Source: Candidatus Staskawiczbacteria bacterium
GTDB lineage: Bacteria > Patescibacteriota > Minisyncoccia > Minisyncoccales > Staskawiczbacteraceae
NCBI GenBank assembly: GCA_903913175.1
Contig: CAIWKF010000067.1
Span: 1 to 7,856 of the forward strand
Reading direction: 5' to 3'
DNA length: 7,856 nt
Shown here: one piece after another, positions 1-6,064 of the stretch
Layout of the letters: the number at the start of each line of letters is the position of its first letter
Position numbering within the stretch: position 1 is the stretch's first letter
Translations under genes and position numbers: made by a program
Notes under the pieces: generated by a model
What the model saw: only the letters and a program-made list of their open reading frames with translations
Databases searched by the model: none
What the model was told of the DNA's origin: nothing

Positions 1-28
1 AAAAATATAAATATTATCTTTCTATTTG

Positions 29-1015
29 TTATTTCCATTTATAAGCTATTTTAACCCAATTAATAATATTTTTTGTTTCAATAAATCTATCATTAATATT
101 CTTCCCAGCATTTAAAACTACTGTAATTATATACCCCTTATTATCAAATGATTTTGCAATAAGTAGCAAACACTCTCCTGCAAATGGATTTGACCCAGTC
201 TTACCACCAATAACCTTATCTTTAAATTCAGTTGAAGTATCAAATAAAAGTTGGTTGATATTTTTGACATTTCTTTTTAATTTTCCATTTACATCAAACA
301 GGTCAAAACTACTAATAGTAGAAAGCTCAAAAATTTCTGGGTTATTTGCTTGAATATATTTGGCTAGAATTATTAGGTCTTGAGTGTTAGACTTGCAATT
401 TGGACCTATACCAACTGAATTATCAAATGAGGTATTTATCATGCCCAGTTCTTTAACTTTTTCATTCATAAGTGTAACAAAATTTTCTTGATCGTTAATT
501 TCGCTCAATGCATATGCTGCGGTATTATCTGACTCAACCAACATTAGTTTTAAAAGGTCATTAGCAAAAAATTCATCGCCAGCAACTAGCGACCCTTTTT
601 TTTCTTTAGCAGATTTACTAATAATAATTTTTTCATTTAAATTATAGTTTTCTACAACTAAAAGTGCAGTTACAAGTTTAGTAATACTTGCAATTGGCAA
701 AACAGCTTCTTTATTTTTTTCATAAATAATTTTTTGCTTATTGTCTTCAATATTTACTGCAATAGCAGACTCGGCTTGAGTTTCTAGGTTAGCAATATCC
801 CAATTTCTAAGTGGCAATAAATTTTTTTCTATGCCGCTATCCTGAATACTTGAAGTATAAAAATTACTATTTTTTGCTATTTTCCAATAAATAAAATCTT
901 GTAATTGACCGGAAAAACTTTCAGTTAAAAACCAAGAAAATCCAATAAAAATAAAAATTACAAAACAAAATCCAGTAACTTTTAAAATTTCTATGTACTT
1001 GATTTTAGTTATCAT
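29..1015 (-). CDS. Membrane-anchored D-alanyl-D-alanine carboxypeptidase (peptidase S11 family)
   Basis: A penicillin-binding serine DD-peptidase that would remove the terminal D-Ala from peptidoglycan stem peptides outside the membrane. All three family motifs are present in order: SITK at residues 110-113 (catalytic Ser110, Lys113), SDN at 162-164 and KTG at 272-274. Residues about 12-30 form one hydrophobic helix after a short Lys-containing N-terminus, so it is probably a signal anchor. The protein has 328 residues and ends about 55 residues after KTG, so the C-terminal beta domain of E. coli PBP5-type enzymes (about 400 residues) appears absent. The ATG lies 4 bases after the aspS stop with no SD, so it is probably co-transcribed and translationally coupled to aspS. 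The stop is TAA; the 28 bases left before the window edge show no terminator. Class A beta-lactamases share SxxK and SDN, but the KTG context and DNS-x-G segment (198-202) favour S11. Confidence 0.92.
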   Translation of the reverse strand: MITKIKYIEILKVTGFCFVIFIFIGFSWFLTESFSGQLQDFIYWKIAKNSNFYTSSIQDSGIEKNLLPLRNWDIANLETQAESAIAVNIEDNKQKIIYEKNKEAVLPIASITKLVTALLVVENYNLNEKIIISKSAKEKKGSLVAGDEFFANDLLKLMLVESDNTAAYALSEINDQENFVTLMNEKVKELGMINTSFDNSVGIGPNCKSNTQDLIILAKYIQANNPEIFELSTISSFDLFDVNGKLKRNVKNINQLLFDTSTEFKDKVIGGKTGSNPFAGECLLLIAKSFDNKGYIITVVLNAGKNINDRFIETKNIINWVKIAYKWK

Positions 1016-1019
1016 GATA

Positions 1020-2444
1020 CTATTTTTTATTTGTTACTTTTTTTGAAATAGATTTTTTTGTAATACTAATGCTTAGCTCTTTTAATTGCTTTTTAGAAAC
1101 TAAATTTGGAGCTTGCATCATAATGTCTCGACCGTCACCAGTTTTAGGAAAAGCTATAACCTCTCTAATGTTTGCCTCATTTAGCATTAAAGTTATAAAT
1201 CTATCTAACCCCCAAGCTATTCCACCATGTGGAGGCGCCCCAAAACTAAAAGCCGTTAAAATATGTCCAAACTTTTCTTTAATATCTGCAGTTTTATAGC
1301 CCATTATTTCAAACACTTTTTCTAGGGCTTCTGGAGTATGATTTCTAATTGATCCGCCACCAATTTCCCAGCCATTTAAAACAATATCATACTGAGTGGT
1401 TAGAATATCACCAATATTTTTTTTATCTAAAATATCTTTAAAAAATTCTGGCTTTGAAGCTGAAAATGGATTATGTGTAAAAGTCCAACCACCCTCATCT
1501 TTTTTCTCAAAAAATGGGAAATCCACTACCCAGCAAAAAGCTAAAGTGTTTTTGTCGTTTTTATCTTTTCGCGTATCTGGTCGATCGGTGCCGTATTTTT
1601 CTATAGCTTCTTTATATGTAATTTTTGGAAATGGAACCTCTTGAATTTTCTTTTCCAAAAATAAGTTTTTAACAATAGAAATTAAAAGACGCTCAGTTAC
1701 ATCCATGACATCCTGCATTTGGACAAAACTCATTTCCATGTCAAGTTGAGTAAACTCTGGTTGTCTGTCACCTCTTGGATCTTCGTCTCTAAAGCATCTT
1801 GCAATTTGGAAATATTTTTCTATACCAGCCACCATTAGTAGTTGCTTATATTGCTGAGGGCTTTGTGGTAGAGCATAAAAATTTCCTGGCTGCATACGAG
1901 ATGGCACAATATAATCCCTAGCTCCTTCTGGTGTAGATTTAGTTAAGTTTGGCGTTTCAATTTCTATAAAAGATTCTTGATCTAAAAAATTTCTAATAAA
2001 TTTTATAATATTGTGTCTTGAAATAAGATTGTTTTTTAATCTTTGCCTTCGTAGATCTAAATATCTATATTTCATTCTTACTTCCTCACTTATTTCATAG
2101 CCAGATTCTTCAATAGAAAATGGCAAAGTTTCAGATTTTGCTAAAACAATAATAGAATCTACAACCATTTCTACAGTTCCTGTTTCCATGTTTGGATTGA
2201 CCATGTTTTCTGGGCGTTTTACAATTTGGCCCTGTACTTCAATTACCCACTCTGACCTAATTTCTTTGGCTATTTCATAAACTTCTTTATTGCTTGGTAT
2301 AAAAACCAATTGCAAAAAACCGCTTCTGTCGCGAAGGTCAATAAATAAAATTTTGCCATGGGCGCGCACTGTGTCTGCCCACCCAGAAACTTTTATTTTT
2401 TCACCTACATGTTTAGCAGTATCTATTATTGTGAATCTTGCCAT
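1020..2444 (-). CDS. aspS: Aspartyl-tRNA synthetase, shortened bacterial type lacking the GAD insertion
   Basis: A class IIb synthetase that activates aspartate with ATP and charges tRNA-Asp. An N-terminal OB-fold anticodon-binding domain (about 1-105) is followed by the class II core: motif 1 around 145-170 (with TPEGARDY at 171-178), the QSPQQYKQLL segment at 194-203, motif 2 with FRDED at 218-222 and RQPEFTQLD at 227-235, and motif 3 GLDR at 412-415. It has 474 residues against about 580-600 for usual bacterial AspRS. The missing part maps between YGTDRPDTR (284-292) and WVVDFP (305-310), where bacterial enzymes carry the GAD domain of roughly 110-120 residues. Residues 451-474 are a Ser/Lys-rich tail. 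His29 and Asn80 occupy the positions linked to tRNA-Asp versus tRNA-Asn discrimination. The ATG is preceded only by A/T bases, with no SD. First gene of an operon with the carboxypeptidase. Confidence 0.97.
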   Translation of the reverse strand: MARFTIIDTAKHVGEKIKVSGWADTVRAHGKILFIDLRDRSGFLQLVFIPSNKEVYEIAKEIRSEWVIEVQGQIVKRPENMVNPNMETGTVEMVVDSIIVLAKSETLPFSIEESGYEISEEVRMKYRYLDLRRQRLKNNLISRHNIIKFIRNFLDQESFIEIETPNLTKSTPEGARDYIVPSRMQPGNFYALPQSPQQYKQLLMVAGIEKYFQIARCFRDEDPRGDRQPEFTQLDMEMSFVQMQDVMDVTERLLISIVKNLFLEKKIQEVPFPKITYKEAIEKYGTDRPDTRKDKNDKNTLAFCWVVDFPFFEKKDEGGWTFTHNPFSASKPEFFKDILDKKNIGDILTTQYDIVLNGWEIGGGSIRNHTPEALEKVFEIMGYKTADIKEKFGHILTAFSFGAPPHGGIAWGLDRFITLMLNEANIREVIAFPKTGDGRDIMMQAPNLVSKKQLKELSISITKKSISKKVTNKK

Positions 2445-2476
2445 ATTTTTTTAAATCAATTATTTAATAATAATTA

Positions 2477-2505
2477 ATAATACCAAATTGACTGTACCTC
2501 CACAA
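2477..2505 (-). promoter_or_regulatory. Predicted aspS promoter (extended -10)
   Basis: On the minus strand TATTAT (2477-2482) is preceded by TGG (2483-2485), giving an extended -10 of the TGnTATTAT type. A weak -35, TTGTGG (2500-2505), lies 17 bases upstream. The predicted start near 2470 leaves a leader of about 26 bases and no room for a T-box or riboswitch. Its -35 lies three bases from the -35 of the divergent promoter for the gene at 2579, so the two polymerase sites overlap. Confidence 0.6.
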
Positions 2506-2508
2506 CTC

Positions 2509-2536
2509 TTGACAAGTATTTAATAAGTAATATAAT
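2509..2536 (+). promoter_or_regulatory. Consensus sigma-70-type promoter for the gene at 2579
   Basis: A perfect TTGACA (2509-2514) and perfect TATAAT (2531-2536) are separated by 16 bases. The predicted start is near 2543, leaving a leader of about 36 bases. The whole box, including the TTTAATAAG spacer, closely resembles the promoter at 4351-4378. Confidence 0.85.
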
Positions 2537-2566
2537 CAGCTATTGTTACGCTGGTTTTTTTAGTTG

Positions 2567-2571
2567 AAAGG
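2567..2571 (+). promoter_or_regulatory. Shine-Dalgarno site that sets the start at 2579
   Basis: AAAGG lies 7 bases before the ATG at 2579. The longer reading starting at the TTG at 2564 would put this site inside the coding region and has no SD of its own, so the ATG is preferred. Confidence 0.75.
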
Positions 2572-2578
2572 CAAAAGA

Positions 2579-2989
2579 ATGAGTTTAAATGAAAGAATTA
2601 AGCGCGAAAATGCACGTGCGCGGGTACAGGTTGCCTCGTTACGCAAAGCTGAGACTGAAACATTCACACCTTGTGATGTAAAGTATCTTGGCGAAAATGT
2701 TCTTTTAATTAGAGTCTCCCCCATAAGTAATGGTATTACCTTAGTCACAGTGGGAAGAAACCCATATTCTCCGCTGGCGCAAAATTTAGCATGTGGTGTC
2801 CTGCTAAATGGCAAGCTGGTTAAAGTTGCAAGAACAGGAGGCGGTTGTTTTTTTGAGGTGACGCTTGTAGAATCAAAAACATATTCGTTGCGGTTTGTTG
2901 ACGAAATTCGTGATGAAATTGATCGCGAAATCTTGCGACTACTCAATGACTTCATGGCGCATAAGCAATTAAGTGCGCAAAGTTCTTAA
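2579..2989 (+). CDS. Unrecognised 136-residue protein (ORF A)
   Basis: I do not recognise this family. The N-terminal 25 residues are basic and probably helical (Arg/Lys at 6, 8, 9, 13, 15, 22, 23). Residues about 32-107 alternate hydrophobic and polar residues in short beta-like strands with turns at NG (51-52), GRNP (59-62), NGK (77-79) and TGGGC (86-90). Residues 108-128 form an acidic amphipathic helix. Cys32, Cys72 and Cys90 are too scattered for an obvious metal site. No signal peptide or membrane segment is seen, so it is probably cytosolic. GC is about 42% by count, against about 30% in neighbouring tyrS and aspS. It is a single-gene unit with its own consensus promoter, SD and terminator, divergent from aspS and convergent with tyrS. 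The reverse-strand open frame over the same bases lacks these signals. It could be a transferred gene or a lineage-specific small regulator; the sequence does not decide. Confidence 0.8.
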   Translation: MSLNERIKRENARARVQVASLRKAETETFTPCDVKYLGENVLLIRVSPISNGITLVTVGRNPYSPLAQNLACGVLLNGKLVKVARTGGGCFFEVTLVESKTYSLRFVDEIRDEIDREILRLLNDFMAHKQLSAQSS

Positions 2990-3016
2990 ATGCTTATTTA
3001 GCTGATTACAAACTAA

Positions 3017-3054
3017 AGGCCGAGCGGTAACCAGACCACTCGGCCTCTTTTTTT
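3017..3054 (+). terminator. Rho-independent terminator of the gene at 2579
   Basis: AGGCCGAG (3017-3024) pairs with CTCGGCCT (3039-3046). After one mismatch, GGT (3026-3028) pairs with ACC (3035-3037), around a 6-base loop. Seven T follow at 3048-3054. Read on the minus strand, the same stem is followed by a weaker T-rich stretch (TTTAGTTTG), so it may also stop tyrS transcripts. Confidence 0.93.
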
Positions 3055-3055
3055 A

Positions 3056-3083
3056 CTAGGCCTCGCCTAGTTAGGCTTTGCCT
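3056..3083 (-). repeat. Tandem short palindromes at the tyrS 3' end
   Basis: CTAGGC-CTC-GCCTAG (3056-3070) is a perfect 6-bp inverted repeat. It adjoins AGGC-TTT-GCCT (3073-3083), an inverted repeat that lies within the last tyrS codons (Gly-Lys-Ala) and stop. No T-run follows on the tyrS strand, so this is not a typical terminator by itself. Confidence 0.6.
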
Positions 3084-4285
3084 ATTTTTATTTTTATGAA
3101 TCTGCGTTTGCCGGCTTGAAGAACCATGGAATCAATAACTTCCACTTCCATTTTCCAGTCAATTATTTTTGTCTCATTTTCACCATTTCTAATTGTCACT
3201 GCTCCACCCTCAATAAGGCGCTTGGCTTCATTTTTTGAAACAGTTAATTTTGTGTCGCACAATAAATCTAGAACAAAGTAAGTTTTTTTCTCAGTTTTAA
3301 AAATTTCAATTTCTGTTGGTATTTCTTTATCTCTATGAATTTTATTAAACTCTTCTTCTGCTTTTAATGCACATTTTTGTCCATGATACATTGCTACAAT
3401 TTCCTTAGCCAAAAGAACCTTAAGATTCCTTGGGTTATCGCCATTTTTTAATAAAACTTCATATTGACTAATTTCTTGTAAGTCTACTCTGGTGCAAAGT
3501 GTAAAATATTTAATTATAAATTCATCGCGTAAAGACATTATTTTTCCAAACATTTCGTCTGCAGAATCAAGTAAATTTACCGTATTGCCCCAAGAAGAGC
3601 TCATTTTTCTGCCATCTAACCCTTCTATTAAAGGGTTTGTAATAATGTCTTGAGGTGCTTGTTTATAATATCTTTGAAGTTCTCTACCAGCCAACAAATT
3701 AAAACGCTGATCAGTACCACCAATTTCTACATCGGCTTTTATGGCCACAGAATCATAGCCTTGCATTAATGGGTACATTAATTCTCTTAAAGAAATTCTT
3801 TTTCCAGCCTCTAATCTTTTACTAATATTTTCACGAGAAATGAATTCATTTAATGAAAAATTATCAGCTTGCTTACCAATTTCATAATAATTAAGTTTGC
3901 CAAGCCATTTAGAATTATAATGAATTTCACATTTTTTAATGTCAATTATTTTTCCAGCTTGAGCTACATAGGTTTTCATATTTTTCTTTATAGTCACAGT
4001 ATCTAGCATTGGTCTTTCTGATTCTTTGTCAGATGTGTCTCCAATTAAACCAGTAAAATCTCCAATAATTAAAACAATTTTATGGCCTGCATTTTGAAAG
4101 TCTCGTAGCTTTAACAATGGTATTGCTCTGCCCAAATGCAAATTTGGACTAGTAGGATCAATACCAAGTTTTATTCTTAATTTTTTACCAGAAAGAAGCT
4201 TTTTTTCTAGATTTTCCTTTTCTATGACTTCATCTGTTCCTCTGGTTAAAATTTCGCTAATATTTTGCGCATCAGTTTTTACCAT
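3071..4285 (-). CDS. tyrS: Tyrosyl-tRNA synthetase (TyrZ-like subtype with S4 domain)
   Basis: A class Ic synthetase that charges tRNA-Tyr; it acts as a cytosolic homodimer in this family. The Rossmann catalytic domain shows the HIGH-equivalent HLGR at 50-53 after GIDPTSPN (41-48), the tyrosine-pocket segment YPLMQGYDS at 171-179 with VEIGGTDQRFNLL at 186-198, and the KMSKS-equivalent KMSSS at 227-231. Residues about 337-400 match an S4 RNA-binding domain (LTVSKNEAKRLIEGGAV, then QAGKRRFIKI). The length of 404 is normal. The HLG and VEIGGTDQ signature fits the TyrZ-like branch rather than E. coli TyrS. The ATG has only an A/T leader and no SD; the stop is TAA. It is a single gene, divergent from the four-cysteine protein gene and convergent with ORF A. 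Confidence 0.97.
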   Translation of the reverse strand: MVKTDAQNISEILTRGTDEVIEKENLEKKLLSGKKLRIKLGIDPTSPNLHLGRAIPLLKLRDFQNAGHKIVLIIGDFTGLIGDTSDKESERPMLDTVTIKKNMKTYVAQAGKIIDIKKCEIHYNSKWLGKLNYYEIGKQADNFSLNEFISRENISKRLEAGKRISLRELMYPLMQGYDSVAIKADVEIGGTDQRFNLLAGRELQRYYKQAPQDIITNPLIEGLDGRKMSSSWGNTVNLLDSADEMFGKIMSLRDEFIIKYFTLCTRVDLQEISQYEVLLKNGDNPRNLKVLLAKEIVAMYHGQKCALKAEEEFNKIHRDKEIPTEIEIFKTEKKTYFVLDLLCDTKLTVSKNEAKRLIEGGAVTIRNGENETKIIDWKMEVEVIDSMVLQAGKRRFIKIKIGKA

Positions 4286-4321
4286 AATATTTTTTTATAT
4301 TTAATTTCAAATAATTATTTT

Positions 4322-4330
4322 ATTATATCA
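4322..4330 (-). promoter_or_regulatory. Predicted tyrS promoter (extended -10)
   Basis: On the minus strand TGATATAAT gives a perfect TATAAT (4322-4327) with an extended -10 TG (4329-4330). No good -35 lies 16-18 bases upstream; the best candidate is TGTTAA at 4345-4350. The predicted start near 4315 leaves about 30 bases of leader, too short for a T-box. Confidence 0.7.
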
Positions 4331-4350
4331 GAAATAATACAAAATTAACA

Positions 4351-4378
4351 TTGACAATTGTTTAAATAAGCATAAGAT
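4351..4378 (+). promoter_or_regulatory. Predicted promoter for the four-cysteine protein gene
   Basis: TTGACA (4351-4356), a 16-base spacer and TAAGAT (4373-4378, four of six consensus bases). The predicted start is near 4385. The box shares TTGACAA, TTTAA and TAAG in the same order with the promoter at 2509-2536. ACAATTGT (4354-4361), a perfect 8-bp palindrome across the -35, could be an operator. Confidence 0.75.
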
Positions 4379-4388
4379 TAATTTAGTA

Positions 4389-4420
4389 CCTTGTGTTTCT
4401 TTTTTCCCAAGAAATAAGGA
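4389..4420 (+). promoter_or_regulatory. Leader hairpin covering the Shine-Dalgarno site
   Basis: CCTT (4389-4392) can pair with AAGG (4416-4419), and TTTCTT (4396-4401) with AAGAAA (4409-4414), around a 7-base loop. AAGGA (4416-4420) is the SD, 9 bases before the ATG at 4430, so this fold would hide it. The stem is mostly A-U and weak, so it could open easily. Stability was not calculated. Confidence 0.45.
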
Positions 4421-4429
4421 TGGAATCTT

Positions 4430-4657
4430 ATGACAACTACAGTAGTTAGAGCGCTATTGTCTCCACGGCCACAAGTCCACACATGTCATGGATTTAATGC
4501 TGACGGAGGGTTGTGTGGGGTAAGCGTGAGGTTTCCGTGGCGTTTTTGTAGAAGGTGTCGCGAAAAACTAAATGCAAAGATGTCTAAAATCAGTGAATAT
4601 AGCTGGTGGCTAGCTAACCACCAAAACAGCGAAATCACGCAGGACAACGAAGACTAA
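4430..4657 (+). CDS. Small four-cysteine, putative zinc-binding protein (ORF B)
   Basis: A 75-residue protein I cannot assign to a named family. Cys19, Cys29, Cys40 and Cys43 have spacing C-x9-C-x10-C-x2-C, with FCRRC at 39-43 forming a zinc knuckle, and His18 and His20 flank the first Cys. This suggests a zinc ribbon or treble-clef fold; metal binding is inferred. The segment around the knuckle is very basic (RFCRRCREK, 38-46), compatible with nucleic-acid or ribosome contact. Residues about 57-62 contain YSWWLA and the tail is acidic. There is no signal peptide or membrane helix. GC is about 45% or more, unlike flanking tyrS and murC. The ATG at 4430 follows an AAGGA SD by 9 bases. A 9-codon overlapping frame from the ATG at 4420 starts inside the SD and is probably not used as a gene. 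The stop is TAA, followed by a large hairpin and T-run. Confidence 0.78.
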   Translation: MTTTVVRALLSPRPQVHTCHGFNADGGLCGVSVRFPWRFCRRCREKLNAKMSKISEYSWWLANHQNSEITQDNED

Positions 4658-4736
4658 AGCGAATCATTTAATTTGCGTTGAGCTTATTTATTTTTTGAAA
4701 TAAGCTCAAATATCATCTTAATTGCTCGCTTTTTTT
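4656..4736 (+). terminator. Compound terminator of the four-cysteine protein gene
   Basis: An inner perfect 12-bp stem (4678-4689 with 4698-4709; arm TTGAGCTTATTT) has an 8-base loop. An outer 7-bp stem, AAAGCGA (4656-4662) with TCGCTTT (4726-4732), includes the last two bases of the stop codon and leads directly into a T-run ending at 4736. A partial match between 4664-4671 and 4718-4725 could extend the outer stem. The inner hairpin alone has no adjacent T-run on either strand. Confidence 0.7.
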
Positions 4737-4747
4737 ATTATTTAAAA

Positions 4748-6058
4748 TTAAAACTTATCGTATAATTTATATATATCACCTGCGCCCATAATTATTAAAA
4801 CATCATTTGTTTTTATTTTATTAACTGGTAAACTTTTTAAATAACCCAAAATATCATTAAACGGTATATATATAACATTTTTCTTTTTAATACTTTCAAC
4901 TAATTTTTGAGAATTTATATTTGTTTTTTTGTCCTCTCTGCCAGCCACGCCATAAATATCTGTAATAATTATATTGTCAATTTTTGCGGTCCTGAAAACT
5001 TTAATAAAGTCTTTAACAAGTAAAAAAGTTCTTTGATATTGGTGTGGTTGAAAAATACACCAAATTTTATTTTTTGAAAATTTTTCTCTAGTAGCTTTCA
5101 GTGTAGCTAAAACTTCTGTAGGGTGATGCGCATAATCAGATATAACAGTTATTTTTTTGTTATTTAAAATTCCTTGCTTAACTTCAAATCTTCTCCATGA
5201 TCCTTTATATTCTGACAAAGATTTTAAAGTTATTTTGTCTTCAATTTTTAGCTCACGCGCAACTTGTAAAGCCGCTAATGCATTATAAACATTGTGTTTG
5301 CCAGGAATTTTGACAATTTTTTTTATGGTTTGTGCGTCTTTGCTTTTAATTGAAAATTTATGACTAGATTGCCGCATCGCCTTTGAACTTCTCGCAATAA
5401 TTGACGCATTTTTGTCATCACTGTTATAAATTAAAACTCCATTTTTTGGTAAATGGCTTGTAAATTTTTTGAAAGCTAAAAGAACATTTTTCAAATTTTT
5501 AAAATAATCTAAATGCTCAGCTTCAATATTTGTAATTACAATAACTTTTGGCCAATAACTTAAAAAAGATTCTTCATATTCACAAGCTTCAATTACTAAA
5601 TATTTACTTTGACCAAGCCGAAAGTTTGTCCCGCTAAATTCAGCTAGTTTTGTTCCTACAATTACAGTAGGGTCAATTCCAGCTTTAATTAAAGCCAAAG
5701 CAGTCATGGCAGTTGTTGTGCTTTTGCCATGACTTCCACAAATAGCAATGGTAAAATATTCTTTAGTTAATTCACCCAAAGCTTCTGGATAAGAAAAACA
5801 TTTAGTCCCGTTATCTTTATAAAATTTAAATTCAGTATTTTCTGGTTTTATGGCTGGGCTATAAATTACTAAATCAACATTTATCATTTCAGAATTTACC
5901 TTTTCACTAATGTTTAATTTAACTCCAAGATTTGCTAAATAATCGGTAATTTCAGAAGACATTAAATCTGAACCACTTACAGTGTGCCCTTTGGCTAAAT
6001 AATATTGTGCTAGGGCAGAAACTCCAATTCCGCCTATTCCCAAAAAATGTACCTTCAT
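4748..6058 (-). CDS. murC: UDP-N-acetylmuramate--L-alanine ligase
   Basis: The first cytoplasmic amino-acid ligase of peptidoglycan synthesis: it joins L-Ala to UDP-MurNAc with ATP hydrolysis. The N-terminal Rossmann-like UDP-binding domain has GIGGIG at 7-12. The central ATPase domain has the P-loop GSHGKST at 108-114, the conserved EACEYEESF segment at 157-165, TNIEAEHLDYF at 176-186 and GKHNVYNALAA at 253-263. The C-terminal domain has DYAHHPTEV at 308-316, FQPHQYQRT at 336-344 and GAGDIY at 425-430. YAHHPTE and HQYQRT distinguish MurC from MurD, MurE and MurF; Mpl is a less likely alternative. It has 436 residues, slightly short for MurC (about 450-490). The ATG has no SD and lies 6 bases after the thpR stop, so the two form an operon. 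The stop is TAA. No clear terminator is seen on this strand. Confidence 0.96.
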   Translation of the reverse strand: MKVHFLGIGGIGVSALAQYYLAKGHTVSGSDLMSSEITDYLANLGVKLNISEKVNSEMINVDLVIYSPAIKPENTEFKFYKDNGTKCFSYPEALGELTKEYFTIAICGSHGKSTTTAMTALALIKAGIDPTVIVGTKLAEFSGTNFRLGQSKYLVIEACEYEESFLSYWPKVIVITNIEAEHLDYFKNLKNVLLAFKKFTSHLPKNGVLIYNSDDKNASIIARSSKAMRQSSHKFSIKSKDAQTIKKIVKIPGKHNVYNALAALQVARELKIEDKITLKSLSEYKGSWRRFEVKQGILNNKKITVISDYAHHPTEVLATLKATREKFSKNKIWCIFQPHQYQRTFLLVKDFIKVFRTAKIDNIIITDIYGVAGREDKKTNINSQKLVESIKKKNVIYIPFNDILGYLKSLPVNKIKTNDVLIIMGAGDIYKLYDKF

Positions 6059-6064
6059 AAATTT

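Noticed and set aside
1069..1644. Plus-strand open frames opposite aspS
   Set aside because: They lie wholly within a complete aspS with intact motifs and have no expression signals.
2445..2578. A T-box or other amino-acid sensing leader for aspS or tyrS
   Set aside because: Predicted leaders are only about 26-30 bases, with no room for such a structure.
2560..2955. A 131-residue open frame on the minus strand opposite the gene at 2579
   Set aside because: It is a Ser-rich shadow frame; the promoter, SD and terminator all belong to the plus-strand gene.
4420..4449. A 9-codon open frame overlapping the start of the four-cysteine protein gene
   Set aside because: Its ATG overlaps the SD itself and it has no SD of its own. 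A leader-peptide role cannot be excluded but is not supported.
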